From Candidatus Omnitrophota bacterium (GTDB lineage Bacteria > Omnitrophota > Gorgyraeia > Velamenicoccales > Velamenicoccaceae): a stretch of 64,000 nucleotides of DNA. The notes below the pieces were generated by a model. That model ran no database searches. It worked only from the letters and a program-made list of their open reading frames with translations, and was not told where the DNA came from. Position numbers and translations under genes: made by a program. Where the stretch lies: the NCBI GenBank assembly GCA_003451585.1, contig DMEU01000015.1:33089-97088 (forward strand), read 5' to 3'. Numbering within the stretch: position 1 is the first letter of the stretch; the number at the start of each line of letters is the position of its first letter. Positions 56,501-62,500 of this stretch are shown here, piece after piece.

Positions 56501-59500
56501 ATTGCTGGCTTTATCCTGCCAGTTAGCTTTAATAACCGCAAAATCACTTCTTCGCAAAACCATACTGGGATGCCTATCTAAAACCTCAAGAAAATCCTCA
56601 AGGTTATTTTTACTATTAATGGCCAGAAGAACACCCTGCTCTTTCAGCTCTAGCAATTTCTTCTGAAAAGCTATGAAAGATTCATCCAATACAATTCCTC
56701 CAATACCGTCTTCGCCAACAATGCCGCCCCATAGCACACCATCAGCATCAAGCACAACTGATTTTATTAAGCCCGGAGCACTTTTCCTCTCCTTGAAAGA
56801 AGAACTATCTAATGCGACACCCTCGAAAGATTGCTTTGCGTTTATGCGCCCAATATCCCTGTATTTCTCTGGTAATTGATCAATTCTCAAAGATCGGATA
56901 AATTCATTCCAGGACCAATCATGCTTGGTAATGATTTCTGGGATATGCATAACACAATAAGCAAAAACTCTCTCATCATTTATATCAAAAAACCTATCCA
57001 GCCATTTCACTTGCTCTTCTGTCAAAGCGCCTTGCCAAGAATACGACGCAAATAATGGGCGCACATCATCAAATATCATCTCAACCCCATCCCAATCTTC
57101 TTTCATCGTCTCAGGAGGAAATCTATTATTGATAAACGCACAGATGAACTCAGAAACTGAAAAATCAATTTTCCCAACGAAACGGTCTTTCGCCCGGTAC
57201 AATATGCTACGATAAACTATGTCCTCTCCATCAGAAGCCTCTCCTGCTGTCCCCGCATAGGCTTCTTCAATAACCTCATATGACCAGTAAAAGAATATAC
57301 TGTAATCACATATTGTCTTTGCCTCCTTAATGCTATAATCTAAAAATCTTATGGAATCGTTAATCTCCCAATCCATAATTCTCTTATCTAACTGCTTCAT
57401 TTGCTTCCTTAATTGATCATGATATTCCTGTTCTTCCATAGGCGAACTCGAGTGATTTTTCTGATTTGAATCAACCCACGAATCAAACCAAGCATAATTG
57501 CCAAATGGCGAGAATGAATTAATTACAATCAACCTTCCATCAAAGCCAGTTGCTTTAAGAAGACTTACTTTTCCTCTTTTTTCTTCTTTTAATCTTAGTT
57601 TATCTTGCTCTTTCTCTTTAGATCTGCCAAATAAATGAATATGGCCGGTAATTTGAGCATCGACTCTTAGTTGAGAATTCACCTTCTCAAGCAATACCTC
57701 CATATCGATAAGTGCAGTTTCTTCATTAAGATCGTTAAATCTATTTATCAATCCGACACTTTTCATTTCATTGTGATTTTCATCTAAAGCTGGATCTTTA
57801 ACAGTGTAAAGTCCACCTCTCCTGAAATTAATCAAATCTTTCTCGTTGATATCTTTCTCTGTGGCATAACCAGCGTGACTCACCAAATAGCGGCTCTCTC
57901 CGACTTCAACAATCGCAAACATTGAAGAATGTTCGATCAAATCTTTTGCGTCCTTATAATGTTCTCCAAGAGACACACGTATTTCTTCTGACTGAGTACT
58001 ATCATAATCCAAACCAAAATCGGCGTTACCAACTAAAATATAAAAACTATCCGGATATTTTTTTCTTAAATCACTCAGCATCTTAGAAAGATTATGATTA
58101 CGCCGTTTTATTTCTTCTGCGCTATAAAAGTTATCGATATCAATGGTTAAATTGCCTAACTGCTTATAGTCTTTCATAGTTAGGTAATCTTTTATATTTA
58201 CAGTCTTAAATGCATCGCCTAGAAAGATGACTTTGGTTGTTCCTGCTTTAAGCTCTTCAACTGAAATTTGTGCCATTATTGTTTCAAGCGCCTTATCATC
58301 GGTATGCAAGTCGCCGATAACAATTAAACGCTGGCAGCTCAATTTAACCAGCTGGTTATCAACAGGGCTGCTGGATTGCGGGGGGCGGATTTTCGACTTA
58401 TTAACAGCAAATGGCCCCTGCGCGATGATTAGCATTTTGGCATTTTTATGCTCAAAACCATGCCCGGTATGGGCATATATCACCACCTTTTGACCGACAC
58501 CAATAAGTCTTGTTTGCTTTTTCTGCCAATCTGGATCTGTGGTAGTCATTTCCGTGGAACCATCGAGGATAATAAGCACTTCCATATCTTCTCCTGCTTC
58601 CTGGTGCAAATCCTCGTTGCCATTTGCAGTTTTAACGCCTACCCGGATAGCACCGGAATCGATAGCAAACCATGCCACCCGTGACGGATATAACTGAGTT
58701 GCCCTATATACAATGGCCTGTAGATTATTTTGTGAATCAGTGAAAAATTCTGGCTGGTTTGAAGCTTCTGGAGATAAACGAGGGCGCTCTATGGCAAGGG
58801 CGGGCACAACTTTTGATTCAGCCGGCGGCCCTCTTTTGATATTAGCTTCGCCCTCGCTGACGATAGCCAGGAATGAATCTTTTTGAGCAAAGAGCTTTGC
58901 TTCATTGTAAGTTATGAAAATATCGCCTTTATTTAATATCGCTTCCTTGCCATCGGCTAATTTAACTTTTATTGCGCCTTCTTCTACATAAACCACCCTC
59001 TGGCTACGACCTTCAAAAGGCAATTCCTGGCCTGCGGCAAAAGGACGAGTTTCAAGGACAAGCGAAAGCTTTTTATTGCTGATGAATGCCTTGTCAGCCG
59101 GCACTACTGCAATAAGGTTATTTGAAACCGGGCTGCTGGATACGGATATATCTTTAATTATGGTATGGCTCCCGGGATTAAGGCCCGGGGATTTCTGCGA
59201 AGGATTAAATCCATACGATGCAGCTATGCCGGAAGTTAAAGAATCCAGCATCTCAAATTTCTGATTTTCAGAAAGTTTAGAGAAACCCTGACCAAAGCTT
59301 GCTGCCAACCGATCAATTTCTTTTACCTGCTCCTCATCTTGGAACGCGTTACAGATCTCACTCGCAACACCCAAAGCAACTACAAAGAAGTCTTCTATGT
59401 TTTTCGCATTTTTAAGTATTTCCTTGCTGTCTCGCATACTTTTTTCAACTCTTTGCCTATTGCCAATGGTTACGGGCCCATTAGTAATCGCTATATCAAT

Positions 59501-62500
59501 AAAATCCCGCCTGATCTCTCTAATGAACTGTATTAAAGTAGTCCCCAGTATAGTCATATCTCCGCTGTGGCGCATTCCGGAACGAATAGCATGATATCCG
59601 AGCTCCCTCAACACAACCCTAAGCCTATCCTGGAATGAGAGTTTATCAGGCAACCTCTCAAATTTATTCTCAATATAAACGGCCATCCGCCCCAGCTGCG
59701 AAGGATTGCCCCTGAGCACCGTGGCCACCATAATACCGTAACAAGATGTCAGCTCAAGGAATTCCCTGGCATCTTCTGGGGTGTGTATCTCACCATTGCC
59801 GAAAATAGGCACATCAGTGATGATCTTTCTGAGATCCTTCAGATAGCTCCATTTTGATCTTGCTTGTTTTGGAGTAAAAAATTCCTTACGGGTCCTGGTG
59901 TGTACAGTAACCCAATCAGCCCCTGCATCTACCATCTTCCTGACAAAATCAACAGTCATGGCTAAATCGGGAACGAGCTTGATACTATTTTCAACCTCCA
60001 CCTTTCTCTCCAATATCCTTGTTTTAATAGATACCGGAATATGGACGGTCTTTTTAACAGCTTTGACTATGGCCTCAGCCACATCCTGCTTCTCCGTCAA
60101 TGCTGCCCCCCCGCCCTGATCATAAAGCGCCGTAGAACCCATATTGATGTCAATGGCCGAGGCGCCATTGAACTCTGCCAACTTGGCTGCCTTCATAAAA
60201 GTCAATGATATCTTTTCAATTGAACCACCGTTATCACCGAAAGGTCTTGTCTCCTCCAAATAAAATGGCAGGTCGTGCGGACCGGCAAGCTGAATAACGC
60301 TGTATTCTTCTTTTGAAGATATGTCTAAGCGCGGAAGACCTGTTTTATACTCAGTATCTACCCAGAAGAGCCGATTAAACATGTGCACTGTAGTAAAAAG
60401 ATTCCCTACCCTTACCAGGTCGGAATAAACACACCCTACCCCAAAGAGATCTCCCATAATTATTCTTTTTGGAAACTGGGTTTCGTAATCGATAGGGCCG
60501 CCTAAAACTCTTGGCAATTTCTGTACGGAAAGAGGATTTCTTTTGATGCGGATCTTAGAAGCCTCCGTGCCATCTGCATCAACTCCCCTGTTTAGCTCAT
60601 AGAACCATTCAGCATCGCTAAATACCGCTATCTCCACTCCTGATTCAGACATACCAATAATAGCTGAGATCTGGACCTTATCGGTCGGGCTGACAACAGA
60701 GAACTTTATAATGCCCTTTCCGGCAATATAGGCGGCAGGCAACAACGTCTTGACGTCACCCATATCACCGGCATAACGTTTAATTGCCTGGACAAAGATA
60801 TTGCCTCGAAATCTATCGAAAATGCTAACATCGGAAACGATACATTCAACCGGCATCTCAATATCCAAAACATCCGCCCCTTGCGGATAACCCACAACCT
60901 TAACGGTCCCCAGCAACAACTCATGCCTTTTAAAGATGGATCTTTCATCATCGGTTAGAATACTAGTCCTCATATCGAGGCGTCCCGTAATACTCAATAA
61001 ATGCCCACGAATTAAATCCGGAATCTTATACAGGAGCTGAGGCCATATGCCTTCATTATTACTAAGCGCCGGGTCGCCATAATTGATCTTTAGCTCAACC
61101 ACCAGCTCATTTCCGGTAATGCTCATCTTAACAAAACGCAATGGAGTTCTATATTTATAAACAAAGGTATTATTCACTTCATCTTCCAATATCTTTTCTA
61201 TCAGACGCCTTGGCTCCTGAACGCCTATATAAGCCTTGCAGGCATTGACCAACAATCTGTTTTTCAGTGCATCCTTGTATCTCAACGCAACATCCCTCAA
61301 AAGAATGGCATTATCTATCTTAAATCTGGTTTCGGCTCGGCGCCATGTACCGGCCCTCATCAATTTAAAGACCTTCCAGCCAAGCGTCAGATCGGTTGGC
61401 ATAAAATCACCCTCATCAAATATCTTCTCTTCTCTCACCGCCAGCATCTGCCTGGGGTTCTTATGCACATGGGCAAAAAACATCGCCATCTTATCAAATG
61501 TATTGAAAGGCGGATCATGCAAGTTGTTTAATCCGACCACGTAACCATACCAAAGCTCTCCGATTAAAATAAGGGCATCAAACTCATTCTCCGTCCCCTT
61601 TGGCAGATCATCGATGCTGTCAAGACAACCGACAGAAACATCCCGGCCGATGAAATCCGATAATTTCAATACATCAGGACCAAACCGCTCCATAAGCATC
61701 CCGTCAAAATAAGGAATTGCAAATTTGATATCCAGATCCGTCGCGTCGCTCCAAAGAGTCGGTTCGGATTTACCAAATAAAGAGGTCTGGAAACCCAGCC
61801 TAGCCAGCAAATAGGCGTTCCAAAGCACCGCAAAAAGCTCAAAACCAACATTATCAAACGCTACAGCTATCCTGGGCTTCCCGTTACCGCTCTGGCGTGA
61901 ATCCTGAAGTTTTTCCTTCAATAAGATATTAAACTCCCGCCGGTCGTCAAGAACACTGGCTTGTTTAGAAAGAATGCCGTCTCCACGACTGTAATCATTA
62001 ACCAAATTACCTTTCGCGATCATTCCAAAAGACTCGCGGTAAAGATACCACACATCAAAAGGCCTGGCATCAGGAACGCTTTTAAGAGTTTCTTTAAACT
62101 CAATAGCGCCGTTCTTAAACAGGCTCTTTTTATCCTCCCCATATTGATCCCATTCCAAATAAGCAAGATCTTTATCAAATACCATTTCTCTGTGCGCCTT
62201 CGGGATAGACAAATTCATATTTATTTCCGGCTTTATCACATCCCAGCCATAAGTCAGATTGCCAAAATGATCCAAGAGACGGTACAGCTTTGTCTGGACC
62301 CCAAGCGGGACCCGGCTATAATTCCAATCCCTTTCCTGCATCCACCCGGTGCTATATTCTTTTGTAAGCAATTCAAGATACCTTTTAAGCTTGGGACACA
62401 AAACAACGGCAGGCTTGTCTTCTATAAGTTTTTCACAATACCTGACAGCATCCCAAAGCCTGTAAATATACTGTGAGTGTTTAATAATTGCAAAGTAGTG

